Below, piece after piece: positions 1-8,960 of a stretch of DNA of 64,000 nt. Origin of the DNA: CALESS01 sp964405455 (lineage in GTDB: Bacteria > Chloroflexota > Anaerolineae > Anaerolineales > Anaerolineaceae). The notes below the pieces were generated by a model. The model saw only the letters and a list, made by a program, of their open reading frames with translations, did not search any database and was not told the DNA's origin. The DNA lies in NCBI GenBank assembly GCA_964405455.1, contig CAYOOA010000008.1, positions 1-64,000 of the forward strand. Direction: 5' to 3'. A program made the translations under genes and the position numbers. The stretch's first letter is position 1; each line of letters starts with the position of its first letter.

Positions 1-479
1 CCTTCATTCACCAGGCGGGCGATGCCAAAATCAGCCAGCTTGGCAACCTTATCATCGGTTAGCAGGATGTTTTCGGGTTTGATATCGCGGTGGATGATCT
101 CCAGCTTATGCGCCCTGACCAGGGCATCACAGATATCCAGCGTGATCCGGCGGACTTCCTCCATGGGCATGGGCCCTTGCCGCAACAATTCCAGCAAGTT
201 GCCTCCACTGATGTATTCGGTCACAATGAAATGCTGACCGCTCTCCTCGAACATCTCGATAAATTCAACGATATTCGGATGCCTGAGGGTCTTCAGGGCT
301 TCTCCCTCCCGTCGAAAGCGCTCCAACACGGCTGCATCACCGGTTAATTCCGGGGCCAGGCGCTTGATGGCAACCTCGCGCCCGTTGGAATCCACTCCCA
401 GGTACACCAGCCCCATTCCGCCGCGACCCAGCTCTTTTTTGATGGTGTATCTGCCGTGCAGGGTTGTATTCGGAAACAT
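1..479 (-). CDS. Serine/threonine protein kinase, N-terminal part (runs off left edge)
   Basis: This is a Hanks-type (PknB-like) Ser/Thr kinase. Reading leftward from the ATG at 479 gives a glycine-rich loop GRGGMGLVY, the lysine motif VAIKRL, the catalytic loop HRDIKPENIL and the start of the DFG activation segment (ADFGIARL), at which point the window ends. About 159 residues are visible, so the C-lobe and any transmembrane or sensor domain lie outside. All catalytic residues seen are intact, so an active kinase is expected. The next gene on the same strand ends at 533, about 50 bp upstream, so the two may be co-transcribed. The substrate is unknown. Confidence 0.93.
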   Translation of the reverse strand, partial: MFPNTTLHGRYTIKKELGRGGMGLVYLGVDSNGREVAIKRLAPELTGDAAVLERFRREGEALKTLRHPNIVEFIEMFEESGQHFIVTEYISGGNLLELLRQGPMPMEEVRRITLDICDALVRAHKLEIIHRDIKPENILLTDDKVAKLADFGIARLVNE

Positions 480-532
480 GCAGACCTCTCCCAAAGATGA
501 ATGCCCACCCTGGTAAATTATACCTGCAATCT

Positions 533-2770
533 TTAAAACAACATGCGGGGTTGTTGAGCTTCTCCACTGATTGGATCAGCGTCCAGCAGCATATTCCACA
601 GGTCCAGGTTGATATCCGCGCGCTCTGCCAGGGTTCGTAAATGGCGAAACTTGAGGAAGTGCCAGCCAGCTGTCATTTGCTGCAAGCGCATATCCCGGTG
701 AAGTTTCAATGTAGCCAGCTTCGCCCGGCTTCCTGGCAGGATGATTACCCGTTGGAAATCCACCTCTTCCTCTTCAGCCAGGATGTAACGGGCCAGCATG
801 CTGGAGGCCAGTCCATAAAATCGGAAAAGCAAGGTTCCATCCTTCAGCCGCCACTCCCACGGGTTTTCTCCCTGGATCCCCAGGCCAAGTTTTCCAGCGA
901 GTACAGCCAATTGCTCACCTACCTGCAGCAAATCCTGGCGGCGGTTGGCCGGCTGTTCAGCCTGGCGCAAGCGCCAGGTGCCTCGCTCATCCGCTTCGGC
1001 ATAGGAGTCCAGGCATGCGTCCAACCAGGCGGTATCCGGTGTCAGCCAGCCGGGGTATTTGTCATACACTGCCGTTTCGATCTCGGACCGGGGCGTTCCC
1101 CCCTGCCGAATCAGCAGTCGGATGATTTCCATCTCAACCCGGTCAGCCAGGGGCGGTTCGTCCTGACCCGACTCTTGCGCCAGCCACCACCAACCGCTTT
1201 CACTGGCCTGTGCCTGGCTGCCGTAGCGAATCAACGACTCGGATTTATTAAACACCCGCCCGACCAGGTTCTGCAGTTTGGTCAGGGTGTCCCAGGCAAT
1301 TTCAGGCTTATTGAAAGGTAATCCCCCTCCCCGCGCCAGGGCATCCAGCCCAGCTGCGTGAAGGAGGAGGTAAGGGGTTGGTTCATTGCGCAGCTTGATC
1401 ACTTCCTCTATACCGGTGCGGGCAAGGTTTTCACCAACCTGGCTAGCCGGGGAGGGCACATCTGCACCACCTTGCAGGACCAGTTGAGCCGTCTCGGCAT
1501 CCGCGCATAAGGCTTGCCCGACCTGGAGATAACCGGCTGCCGAGGCAGCCGCTGATATGGCCGAATAGAATCCCGGTACCAGTTCCGGACACACCAGGAA
1601 AATCGGCATTTCCGGCGCTGAATTACGCTTGAGAACACTCAGGGTATGATGCAGCGCACCGGCATGCCACTGCCAATCATAGCGACGACGTTCCAGGGTT
1701 CCCTTCAAAGGGAGAACGGCCTCACGGCCCCACAGCCAGCCAGCCCAGACAGCAGAAAGCGTCCAGAAGGCCTGGTTGGGACGCGGCACAACCGCCATTG
1801 CCCCCAGGGGTTGAATTCCCCTGGGTAACGGCAGCCATTCGCGCAACCGGCCGGGGAAAACACAAATTCCGCCCTCCTCTGGCGGCAGGTTCGGCCAGCG
1901 GGTGATAAAAACCGGCTTTTCACCCCGCGGCCAATTGCGGACGGTCTGTTCCAGGACTAACCACAGATTGCTTTCGCGAAAGCGGGGCGGGATGGATAAC
2001 TGGCGCGGTCGATTGCGTTCCTCCGGCCAGCCCCATAACGAGGTACCGGCATCCAGCATGGAAAGGGCCAGGGCCCATAATAATTTTCGCCGACTTTCCG
2101 GCAGGTTCAATCCCTCAATTCGGTTGATGATTGTCGAGACGATGTAAAGTGCCCGCGGTTGATACACCTGCATGGCCTCAACTGCCCCGGCATGTAACGG
2201 GCTGTCCGGCGAACTGATGCGTTCAATCGCCCGAGCCCGGTGCAACTCCATCCGGCCGGGGGGTGTAGCCCGCTCTTCATCTGCCGCTGAAAGGGGATAT
2301 TCACCATGCGCACCGCACACCGGGCATTGAATCAACTTCAAGACCGGTTTGGCTTGCTCGCGATCCCAGATGAAACCATCGGACTGGATGCGGGCATTGC
2401 AGGCTGGACATTCCGTTTGGTATAAAGATTGCACGTGGATTTCCAGGCGTTCATCCAGACGGCGCGAGGCGGCCAGTTCGGCCAGCACAGCCTGCAGTTC
2501 GCGCTCCGGGGGGGCGGCAGCCAGAACTTCCAGCAGTAGAGTCAGGATGGGATTATTGCTGGCCACCAGTACGCGATATCCAGCCCGGGCAGCTTCCAAG
2601 GCTGAAAATGGCGTGGATCCCAGCGGATCCAGCACCCAGCCACCCGGTGGAAGGTATTCCTTCAACCAGGCACTGATTACCCCCTCATGGTAAGGTGGTA
2701 AAAAATGCTCAAGCAGTTGTGAGCCGGAAAATGGCTGGCCTGCCAGGTAAGCACGGGCTGTGGTCTGCAT
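533..2770 (-). CDS. DNA-methylase-like protein with zinc ribbon and degenerate SAM motifs
   Basis: The 745-residue product starts like an N4/N6 DNA methylase: a segment ending in WVLDPLGSTPFSALEAA sits where these enzymes carry the SAM-binding DPFxGSGT loop, and it is followed by a strand ending in SNNP. Two CPxC pairs (CPAC near residue 121 and CPVC near 149) form a probable zinc ribbon, as in the Zn-ribbon adenine methylase group. The canonical DPF-G-G-T glycines are altered and I find no D/N-PP-Y/F catalytic motif, so activity is doubtful. The C-terminal half is unrecognised. No restriction gene is nearby; the neighbour is a Ser/Thr kinase. A regulatory or nucleic-acid-binding role is possible, but this is inference. 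Confidence 0.6.
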   Translation of the reverse strand: MQTTARAYLAGQPFSGSQLLEHFLPPYHEGVISAWLKEYLPPGGWVLDPLGSTPFSALEAARAGYRVLVASNNPILTLLLEVLAAAPPERELQAVLAELAASRRLDERLEIHVQSLYQTECPACNARIQSDGFIWDREQAKPVLKLIQCPVCGAHGEYPLSAADEERATPPGRMELHRARAIERISSPDSPLHAGAVEAMQVYQPRALYIVSTIINRIEGLNLPESRRKLLWALALSMLDAGTSLWGWPEERNRPRQLSIPPRFRESNLWLVLEQTVRNWPRGEKPVFITRWPNLPPEEGGICVFPGRLREWLPLPRGIQPLGAMAVVPRPNQAFWTLSAVWAGWLWGREAVLPLKGTLERRRYDWQWHAGALHHTLSVLKRNSAPEMPIFLVCPELVPGFYSAISAAASAAGYLQVGQALCADAETAQLVLQGGADVPSPASQVGENLARTGIEEVIKLRNEPTPYLLLHAAGLDALARGGGLPFNKPEIAWDTLTKLQNLVGRVFNKSESLIRYGSQAQASESGWWWLAQESGQDEPPLADRVEMEIIRLLIRQGGTPRSEIETAVYDKYPGWLTPDTAWLDACLDSYAEADERGTWRLRQAEQPANRRQDLLQVGEQLAVLAGKLGLGIQGENPWEWRLKDGTLLFRFYGLASSMLARYILAEEEEVDFQRVIILPGSRAKLATLKLHRDMRLQQMTAGWHFLKFRHLRTLAERADINLDLWNMLLDADPISGEAQQPRMLF

Positions 2771-2779
2771 CTTCCTTAC

Positions 2780-2807
2780 AGTATAGCAAATTTCACCTCC
2801 GTTTCAA
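2780..2807 (-). promoter_or_regulatory. Promoter of the methylase-like gene, probably giving a leaderless mRNA
   Basis: On the minus strand a TTGAAA box (2807-2802) and a TATACT box (2785-2780) are separated by 16 bp. The -10 box ends only 9 nt before the ATG at 2770, so transcription should begin at or within a few bases of the start codon. An AAGGA run also sits directly before the ATG, but it is too close to act as a normal ribosome binding site. Confidence 0.55.
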
Positions 2808-2821
2808 CGCCTGTCTGCTGC

Positions 2822-2839
2822 TGGAGGCAAACGCCTCCA
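2822..2839. repeat. Short inverted repeat in a divergent intergenic region
   Basis: TGGAGGC (2822-2828) and GCCTCCA (2833-2839) form a perfect 7-bp inverted repeat with a 4-base loop. It lies between the divergent methylase-like and histidine kinase genes and could be an operator or small hairpin. No function is shown. Confidence 0.35.
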
Positions 2840-2923
2840 CTAAACTGTAAAGAACCTGTAAAATAGCTCTCGCCTTCTGCGTTGTATAATCTGGGCAATT
2901 ACAATCCCACCCACTGGAAACCC

Positions 2924-5900
2924 ATGGAAAAAACGCTTTCAAATCCTTTCAAAATTGCATTCAATCCCATTGAGTTCGGACTGCTCATCCTCCTGGTCTT
3001 CTCCGGTTTGATTCTGGTCGCAGTACCCCTGCAGAACCAGGCAGTCATTTCCGGACATGACTCAGCAGTTTTGGTGCCCTGGTTGGTAGGATTTATTTAC
3101 TTCATTTGTTCAGTTTGGATCTTTGGTAATTACCGCTCTCTTCCAGCCGCCCGAACTTATACTCTCCTGACCCTGTGTATTTCATTAGTGCTTGCCACCT
3201 GGAACTACCCGGTTGGATCCGCTTTTTCTGCAGCCGTATGGTCGTTTGGCATCACATTTGGGACAGCTGCCATGGTGCTGCTGGCCTTCAGGTTATTCTC
3301 TACACAACCCGGGATGCTCTCCAGGANNNNNNNNNNNNNNNNNNNNNNNNNNNNNNNNNNNNNNNNNNNNNNNNNNNNNNNNNNNNNNNNNNNNNNNNNN
3401 NNNNNNNNNNNNNNNNNNNNNNNNNNGGCTATGCCCTGTTGGTGACAGGTGCCGGGTTATTGCTGAGTTCCACGCTTGGCCCTTCATCAGTCATCCTCCA
3501 GGGCATTCTCTTCTTTGGATTAGCCCTACTGTTCAACCCCTTACAAACCTTCCTGCAAAACCGGATGGATCGGGCTTTTTTCCGCTCACACAAGGCCCTG
3601 GATGAGGAATTGCTGGTTTTTTCCAACACACTCACCCGGCAGCTGGATGCCGGGACTCTCGTAAAGACAATCCGGCAGACCGTTGACCGCGCTCTCGCAC
3701 CAGTGTCCCTGCACATTTTCCTGTATGATGCCCTGAGCGAGCAGTACCTGGCAGCTCCTGGTACCGATCAGCGTCCCACAAGCGACTTACGCTATACCTC
3801 CTCCAATCCCTTGGTGATCTTCCTCTCCGAATCGCACTCTGTCCGCACCTTCGCCAGCCTGCAAGATCTGCCCACCCTTGAAAAAAGCCGCCTGCAACTC
3901 CTGGGCGCCGCCATTCTGGTCCCGTTGCCCGGCCAAAACCGGCTTTCCGGCTGGCTGGTGCTCGGCCCGCGCCGTTCCACCGAATCCTACACAAGCCGGG
4001 AAAAGAAATTCCTGGAAGGCCTGGCGGATCAAGCCAGTCTGGCCATCGAACGCTCCCGGGTGGTGGATACCCTCGAGAACCGTGTGCATGAGATGAATGT
4101 GTTGGGCCGGGTTGCCCAGGGCGTCAATATCACCCTGCAGATGGATGACATCTTTGAGTTGATTTATGCCCAGACTACCCAGATCATCCATGCTGATGAT
4201 TTCTACTTGATGCTGATCCACCCGGAAACCGGCGAACTGATTGATACCTTCCACGTGGAAAGTGACGACCGCCTCAGCGATAAAGAACAAAAATCTGTCG
4301 CCAGGGATGCCTACCTGGAAGAGGTGGTTGCTCGCAGCGGTCACAGCCTGTTGGTGGAAAATTACACTTCTGAAGCTCACCGCCGCGGATTGACCGGTGA
4401 ACGCCCCGGCGTCATCGCCTGGATGGGCGTGCCCCTGAACGCCGGTGCCGGTTCGATCGGTGTGATCAGCATGGGCAGCCGGGATCAAAGCACCGCTTAC
4501 AGCCAGGAGCAACTCAACCTGTTGCAGCGAATTGCCGACCAGGCAGCCGGTGCAATCGTCAAAGCCCGCTTGCTCTCCGAATCAGAACGCCGGGCACGCC
4601 AACTGACGACCCTCAACGAAGTTACCCGACAGCTGACTTCCACTCTGGAGCTTGAACCCCTGCTCAATATCATCCTGGATAGTGCAACGGAATTGCTGAA
4701 TTGTGAAGCTGGTAGTCTTTTATTGGTGGATTCTCAGACGGATGAACTGGTCTTTCGAGTGGTAACTGGTCCAGCCAAAATCAATTTGACTGGAAAGCGC
4801 ATGCCTCCCGGTGCAGGTGTGGTGGGAAAATGCGTCAAAATGGGCCAACCGATTATTGTCAATGATGTTCAATCTTCTCCGGATTGGTTTAAGTACGTAG
4901 ATGAGCAAACTGGTTTCATCACCCGCGCCTTGCTGGTCGTCCCACTGGAAGTGAAAGGAAATATCATCGGGGTGATTGAGGTGATTAATAAGCGCGGCAG
5001 CAGTTCCTTTACCCAGGAGGATCAGAACCTGCTTTCCGCCTTTGCCTCCCAGGCTGGCATCGCCATTGAGAATGCCCGTTTGTATACCATGACCGACCAG
5101 GCCCTGGCAGCCCGCGTGGAGGAGCTCTCCGTCATGCAGCGCATCGACCGGGAATTGAATGCCAGCCTGGAAGTCAATCGTGCCCTGACCATCACCCTGG
5201 ATTGGGCCTTGCGCCAATCCCGCGCCAATGCCGGGATCATCGGCCAGGTGGAAGGCGATGTGCTGCGGATTATTACCTCACAAGGCTATACGAATGAACT
5301 GGATGCTCTCGACCAACAGATTCCCCTGGATCACTTCTCCATCCAAAAAGCCGTGGAGGCTGGATCCCCGCTCCGGTTGAACCTGGAAGGTGCCCTGCTG
5401 ACTTCCTCCCGTACCCTGGCGGTTATCCCCATCCGCCGGGAGGACACCACCCTCGGTGTCATCCTTCTGGAAAGCAGCCTGCCCGATGCCCTGGATGTCA
5501 ACACCCTGGCCTTCCTGGCTCGCCTGAGCGATCATGCCTCCATCGCCATCTCAAATGCCCAGCTCTATGCCGCCGTCCAGTCTGCCAACGTAGCCAAGAG
5601 TGAATTCGTCTCCTTTGTTGCCCACGAATTGAAAAACCCGATGACTTCCATCAAGGGCTACACGGAACTGCTGGCCGCCGGTGCGGTCGGCTCGGTCAAC
5701 GATGCCCAGGCTAATTTCCTGGCCACCATCCGCAGCAACGTGGAACGCATGTCCACCCTGGTTTCCGACTTGAATGATGTCACCCGCATTGAGGCCAACC
5801 GCATGCGACTGGACTTCAAGGCTCAATCGCTCAAAGAAATCGTGGATGAAACCGTTCGATCACTGCGCAAGCAAATCGAAGATAAGGGTCAGGTCCTGAA

Positions 5901-6303
5901 CCTCAGCCTGGCTGAGGATTTACCCTCCGTTTGGGCCGACCGCACCCGCCTGGCCCAGGTGTTCACCAACCTGGTGAGTAACGCCTTCAAGTACACCCAG
6001 CAGGGTGGAACCATTACCGTGGGAGCGGAAGTCTGCGATAACCAGTGGGATCCAGCCGGAGCACGGCGAGTGGTCCATATCTGGGTCCAGGATACCGGCA
6101 TCGGTATTTCACCTGAGGATCAGAAAAAAATCTTCCAGAAGTTCTTCCGTTCTGAAGATCCCAAGACGCGTGAAGCCCCTGGCACCGGCCTGGGATTGAA
6201 CATCACCCGCAGCCTGGTGGAATTGCAGGGTGGAAAAATCTGGTTTGACTCCGAATTCCGCGTCGGCACTACTTTCCACTTCACCGTCCCGGTGGCCGAG
6301 TAA
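2924..6303 (+). CDS. Membrane-bound multi-GAF sensor histidine kinase (interrupted by an assembly gap)
   Basis: The N-terminus has several hydrophobic membrane segments, followed after the gap by two more. Then come about four tandem GAF sensor domains, an HKA dimerisation domain with the phospho-acceptor histidine in VAHELKNP, and an HATPase domain with N box (FTNLVSNAFKY), G1 (DTGIGI) and G2 (GTGLGLNI) motifs. It should autophosphorylate in response to a ligand bound by the GAF domains and pass phosphate to a response regulator not present nearby. The frame before the gap differs from the frame after it because the 100 N are a placeholder of unknown true length; this is not evidence of a frameshift. 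ATG 2924 is preferred over the upstream TTG at 2882, which overlaps the -10-like TATAAT at 2885-2890. Confidence 0.9.
3327..3426. other. Assembly gap of 100 N inside the histidine kinase gene
   Basis: Exactly 100 unknown bases, the usual scaffold placeholder. The missing segment falls in the membrane region of the kinase, so the number of transmembrane helices cannot be counted. Confidence 0.99.
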
Positions 6304-6317
6304 AATATATCCTCCTT

Positions 6318-6350
6318 ATCCAGCCTTCGTCTTTACGGGGGCTGGATTTA
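6318..6350 (+). terminator. Weak terminator-like hairpin after the histidine kinase
   Basis: ATCCAGCC (6318-6325) pairs with GGCTGGAT (6340-6347) and is followed by TTTA. The loop is 14 bases and can fold further. The position, 15 bp after the stop codon, fits transcription termination. The rest of the gap up to the next gene (about 230 bp) holds nothing I recognise. Confidence 0.5.
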
Positions 6351-6587
6351 TCTGATTAACGAGCATGTTCTGGATACACCATCAAAAATTACAGTGTTTG
6401 GTTTTCTGCAATTTTGAAACATACATGCTTAATCACAACATAATCCCCGGTTTTCCTTTTCCGTTGCCTTGGGGCAAGGATGGGGTTATTACTTAAGTGG
6501 AATGCAACCAGCACTCTTTATTTTTGCAGTGCCAAATTGTGATAGTAGGATATACTCATTTCATCAACTTATTGAATGGAGCCAAAA

Positions 6588-7442
6588 ATGCTAAATACTT
6601 TTGTGATTACCGATACCGACTCCAATTTACCAATTGATCTGGCGAATCGATTAAACATCCGCCAGGTACCCATCACCATTCAATTCGGGGATGAATCCTT
6701 CGCAGATAATTTTGAAATTCAAAACCCTGAGCTGTTTGACAGGATTGACCGAACCGGCAAACTTCCCACCACCGCAGCGCCCTCCCCTGCTGCGTTTTCT
6801 ACAGCTTTTCAGGCTGCCTTTGAGGCGGGGGCCGATTCAATCATCTGTGTTAATGTCGGCAGCAAAATCAGCCGCACCTTTGAATCCGCCGTCCTGGCAG
6901 CGGAGGAATTTCCCGGCAGAAAGATTAGCGTGATCGACTCGGAATTCGTCACCATGGGGCAGGGCTTTATGGCCGTAGCTGCCGCGGAAGCCCTGGCCGA
7001 CGGAGCAACCCACGAAGAAGCCGTGGAGATCATCCAGGGGCACAAGGGCAGGTTGCACCTGTACGGCGCCTTATCCACTCTGAAGTACCTGGCCCTGGGT
7101 GGGCGCGTCAGCAACCTGGCCGCCGGTATGGCCACCATGCTCAACATTCGGCCCATCCTGACGATGGTTGACGGGAAACTCGATGTCCTGGAAAAAGTCC
7201 GTACTCACAAAGCCTCACTGGAAAGGCTGGTTGAACTGGTTGTTCGCTCGGTGGAGGGCAAGGAGATCGAACGGGCCAGCCTGATCCATGTGATCAACCT
7301 GGAAGACGTGAAATACCTGGAAGGCGAGCTGCGTAAACGTCTGCAGATGCCGGAGGAAATCCTGGTAACCGATTTTGGACCTGGTCTTTCTGTACACACC
7401 GGCAAGGGCTTTGTCGGCGCGGTTCTCCTGACGAAAGAGTGA
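6588..7442 (+). CDS. DegV family fatty-acid-binding protein
   Basis: The 284-residue product matches the DegV/FakB family: it starts with VITDTDSNLP (the family's TDSxxDLP-like segment) and carries the KLPTTAAPSP segment that lines the ligand pocket. It ends with TDFGPGLSVHTGKGFVG, close to the family's conserved xGPxxxxHxGPG C-terminal signature. Known members bind one fatty acid and serve as the lipid carrier for a fatty acid kinase; no kinase partner is seen here. An ATG at 6576 is in frame, but its own bases supply the GGAG that sits six bases before ATG 6588, so 6588 is the better start. A strong terminator follows. Confidence 0.9.
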   Translation: MLNTFVITDTDSNLPIDLANRLNIRQVPITIQFGDESFADNFEIQNPELFDRIDRTGKLPTTAAPSPAAFSTAFQAAFEAGADSIICVNVGSKISRTFESAVLAAEEFPGRKISVIDSEFVTMGQGFMAVAAAEALADGATHEEAVEIIQGHKGRLHLYGALSTLKYLALGGRVSNLAAGMATMLNIRPILTMVDGKLDVLEKVRTHKASLERLVELVVRSVEGKEIERASLIHVINLEDVKYLEGELRKRLQMPEEILVTDFGPGLSVHTGKGFVGAVLLTKE

Positions 7443-7486
7443 GCTTCGGACTCATTTCGCTTTTCCATTGAAATTCGCTTTAAAGG

Positions 7487-7517
7487 ACCAGCCCCCATAC
7501 AATGGGGGCTGGTTTTT
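7487..7517. terminator. Rho-independent terminator between convergent degV and trpB
   Basis: A perfect 12-bp stem (7487-7498 with 7502-7513) closes a three-base loop and is followed by five T residues at 7513-7517. It lies between two converging genes and primarily serves the plus-strand DegV gene. Confidence 0.9.
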
Positions 7518-7522
7518 CCTGG

Positions 7523-8893
7523 CTAGACAAGGGAAATTTGCGGTACCCTCTGCGAAATGGTTGAGATGGCCTCGGCAGGCAGTTCGTAATCTTCCAGTTG
7601 GCCGCTGGTATAAGCATGATAGGAGGTCAGGTCAAAGTGTCCGTGGCCGGAGAGATTGAACAGGATGACGCGTTTTTCCCCCAGCCGCTTGGCTTCGAGT
7701 GCTTCATCGATGGCCGCTCGAATGGCATGTGAAGATTCTGGTGCCGGTAATAGACCCTCAGTCTGGGTGAAAAGCACTGCCGCCTCGAAAACCTCGCGCT
7801 GCTGCACGGCAATGGCTTCCACCAGACCTGCGTCATATAACGCACTCAAGGTTGGCGCCATGCCATGGTAGCGCAGCCCGCCGGCATGGATGGGGGAAGG
7901 CATGAAATCATGCCCGAGAGTGTGCATCTTGACCACCGGCGCCATCCTGGCCGTATCTCCATAATCAAATGTGTAGCAACCGCGGGTCAAAGAAGGCGCG
8001 GCCGTTGGCTCAACCGCCAACAGGCGGGTGCGTTGACCGTTGCGCAGATTTTCACGCAGGAAGGGGAACCCGATTCCGCTGAAGTTGGATCCGCCGCCCA
8101 CGCAGCCGATCACCACATCTGGATATTCGCCGGCCATATCCATCTGTTTCAGCGCTTCTTCGCCGATGACACTCTGGTGCAACAGCACGTGGTTGAGCAC
8201 GGATCCCAGGCCGTATTTCTTTATACCGCCCGAAGTGGCGGCCACCTCCACCGCCTCCGAGATGGCAATGCCCAGGGTGCCGTTGCTGTCCGGGTGTTCG
8301 GCCAAAATACTCCGCCCGGCATTTGTCAAAGCGGTGGGGCTGGAAAAAACCTGCGCGCCATAGGTTTCCATCAGGTAACGCCTGTAAGGCTTTTGCTCAT
8401 AAGAAACACGCACCATGTAGACTTCCAGGTCGATCCCGAAGAACTTGCAGGCCATGGCGAGCGCGCTGCCCCACTGCCCGGCACCGGTTTCAGTGGTCAT
8501 GGCCCGGGTACCACTGATTTTATTGTAGAAAGCCTGGGCAACGGCAGAATTCGACTTATGGCTGCCGGAAGGAGAAACGCCCTCGTTTTTGTAATAAATA
8601 TGGGCCGGGGTGCCCAGGGCTTGTTCCAATCGGCGGGCGCGGATAAGCGGAGTTGGACGCCACAGCTTGTACACCTCGCGTACTTCCTCCGGGATCTGGA
8701 TATAACGCTCGTTGCTGATCTCCTGCAGGATTAATTCCATCGGGAAGATGGCGGAGAGAAAATCCGGGGTCACCGGTTCGAGTGTGACCGGGTTGAGCAC
8801 CGGAGCCGGCGATACCGGGCTGTCGGCGTTCATGTTGTACCAGTATTTCGGCACATCATTTTCATCCAGGATAAAACGGGTTCGATCATTCAT
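7523..8893 (-). CDS. trpB: TrpB2-type tryptophan synthase beta chain (PLP enzyme)
   Basis: The 456-residue product belongs to the TrpB2 branch, longer than the usual ~400-residue TrpB1 and carrying the N-terminal extension typical of TrpB2. The PLP lysine is K113 in PSGSHKSNSA and the phosphate-binding loop is GCVGGGSNFSGI. It should condense indole or an indole intermediate with serine to make tryptophan. No trpA or other trp gene is adjacent, which fits the indole-salvage role proposed for TrpB2 proteins. The gene starts 67 bp after trpS on the same strand with no terminator between, so the tryptophan T-box upstream of trpS probably controls both. Confidence 0.93.
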   Translation of the reverse strand: MNDRTRFILDENDVPKYWYNMNADSPVSPAPVLNPVTLEPVTPDFLSAIFPMELILQEISNERYIQIPEEVREVYKLWRPTPLIRARRLEQALGTPAHIYYKNEGVSPSGSHKSNSAVAQAFYNKISGTRAMTTETGAGQWGSALAMACKFFGIDLEVYMVRVSYEQKPYRRYLMETYGAQVFSSPTALTNAGRSILAEHPDSNGTLGIAISEAVEVAATSGGIKKYGLGSVLNHVLLHQSVIGEEALKQMDMAGEYPDVVIGCVGGGSNFSGIGFPFLRENLRNGQRTRLLAVEPTAAPSLTRGCYTFDYGDTARMAPVVKMHTLGHDFMPSPIHAGGLRYHGMAPTLSALYDAGLVEAIAVQQREVFEAAVLFTQTEGLLPAPESSHAIRAAIDEALEAKRLGEKRVILFNLSGHGHFDLTSYHAYTSGQLEDYELPAEAISTISQRVPQISLV

Positions 8894-8960
8894 GGCTTCT
8901 TCTCCTTTTTAATCTTCTCTCTTATGAGGAAAGAAAGATGACATTTACTCTTCCTTGGTT

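Noticed and set aside
533..2770. A restriction-modification system
   Set aside because: No endonuclease or specificity gene is nearby, and the methylase motifs are degenerate.
3787..4512. A 241-codon open frame opposite the histidine kinase
   Set aside because: It is antisense to conserved GAF domains and has no start signals.
7865..8734. A 289-codon open frame on the plus strand opposite trpB
   Set aside because: trpB on the other strand is certain, and the frame has no recognisable domain or ribosome binding site; it is a GC-driven shadow.
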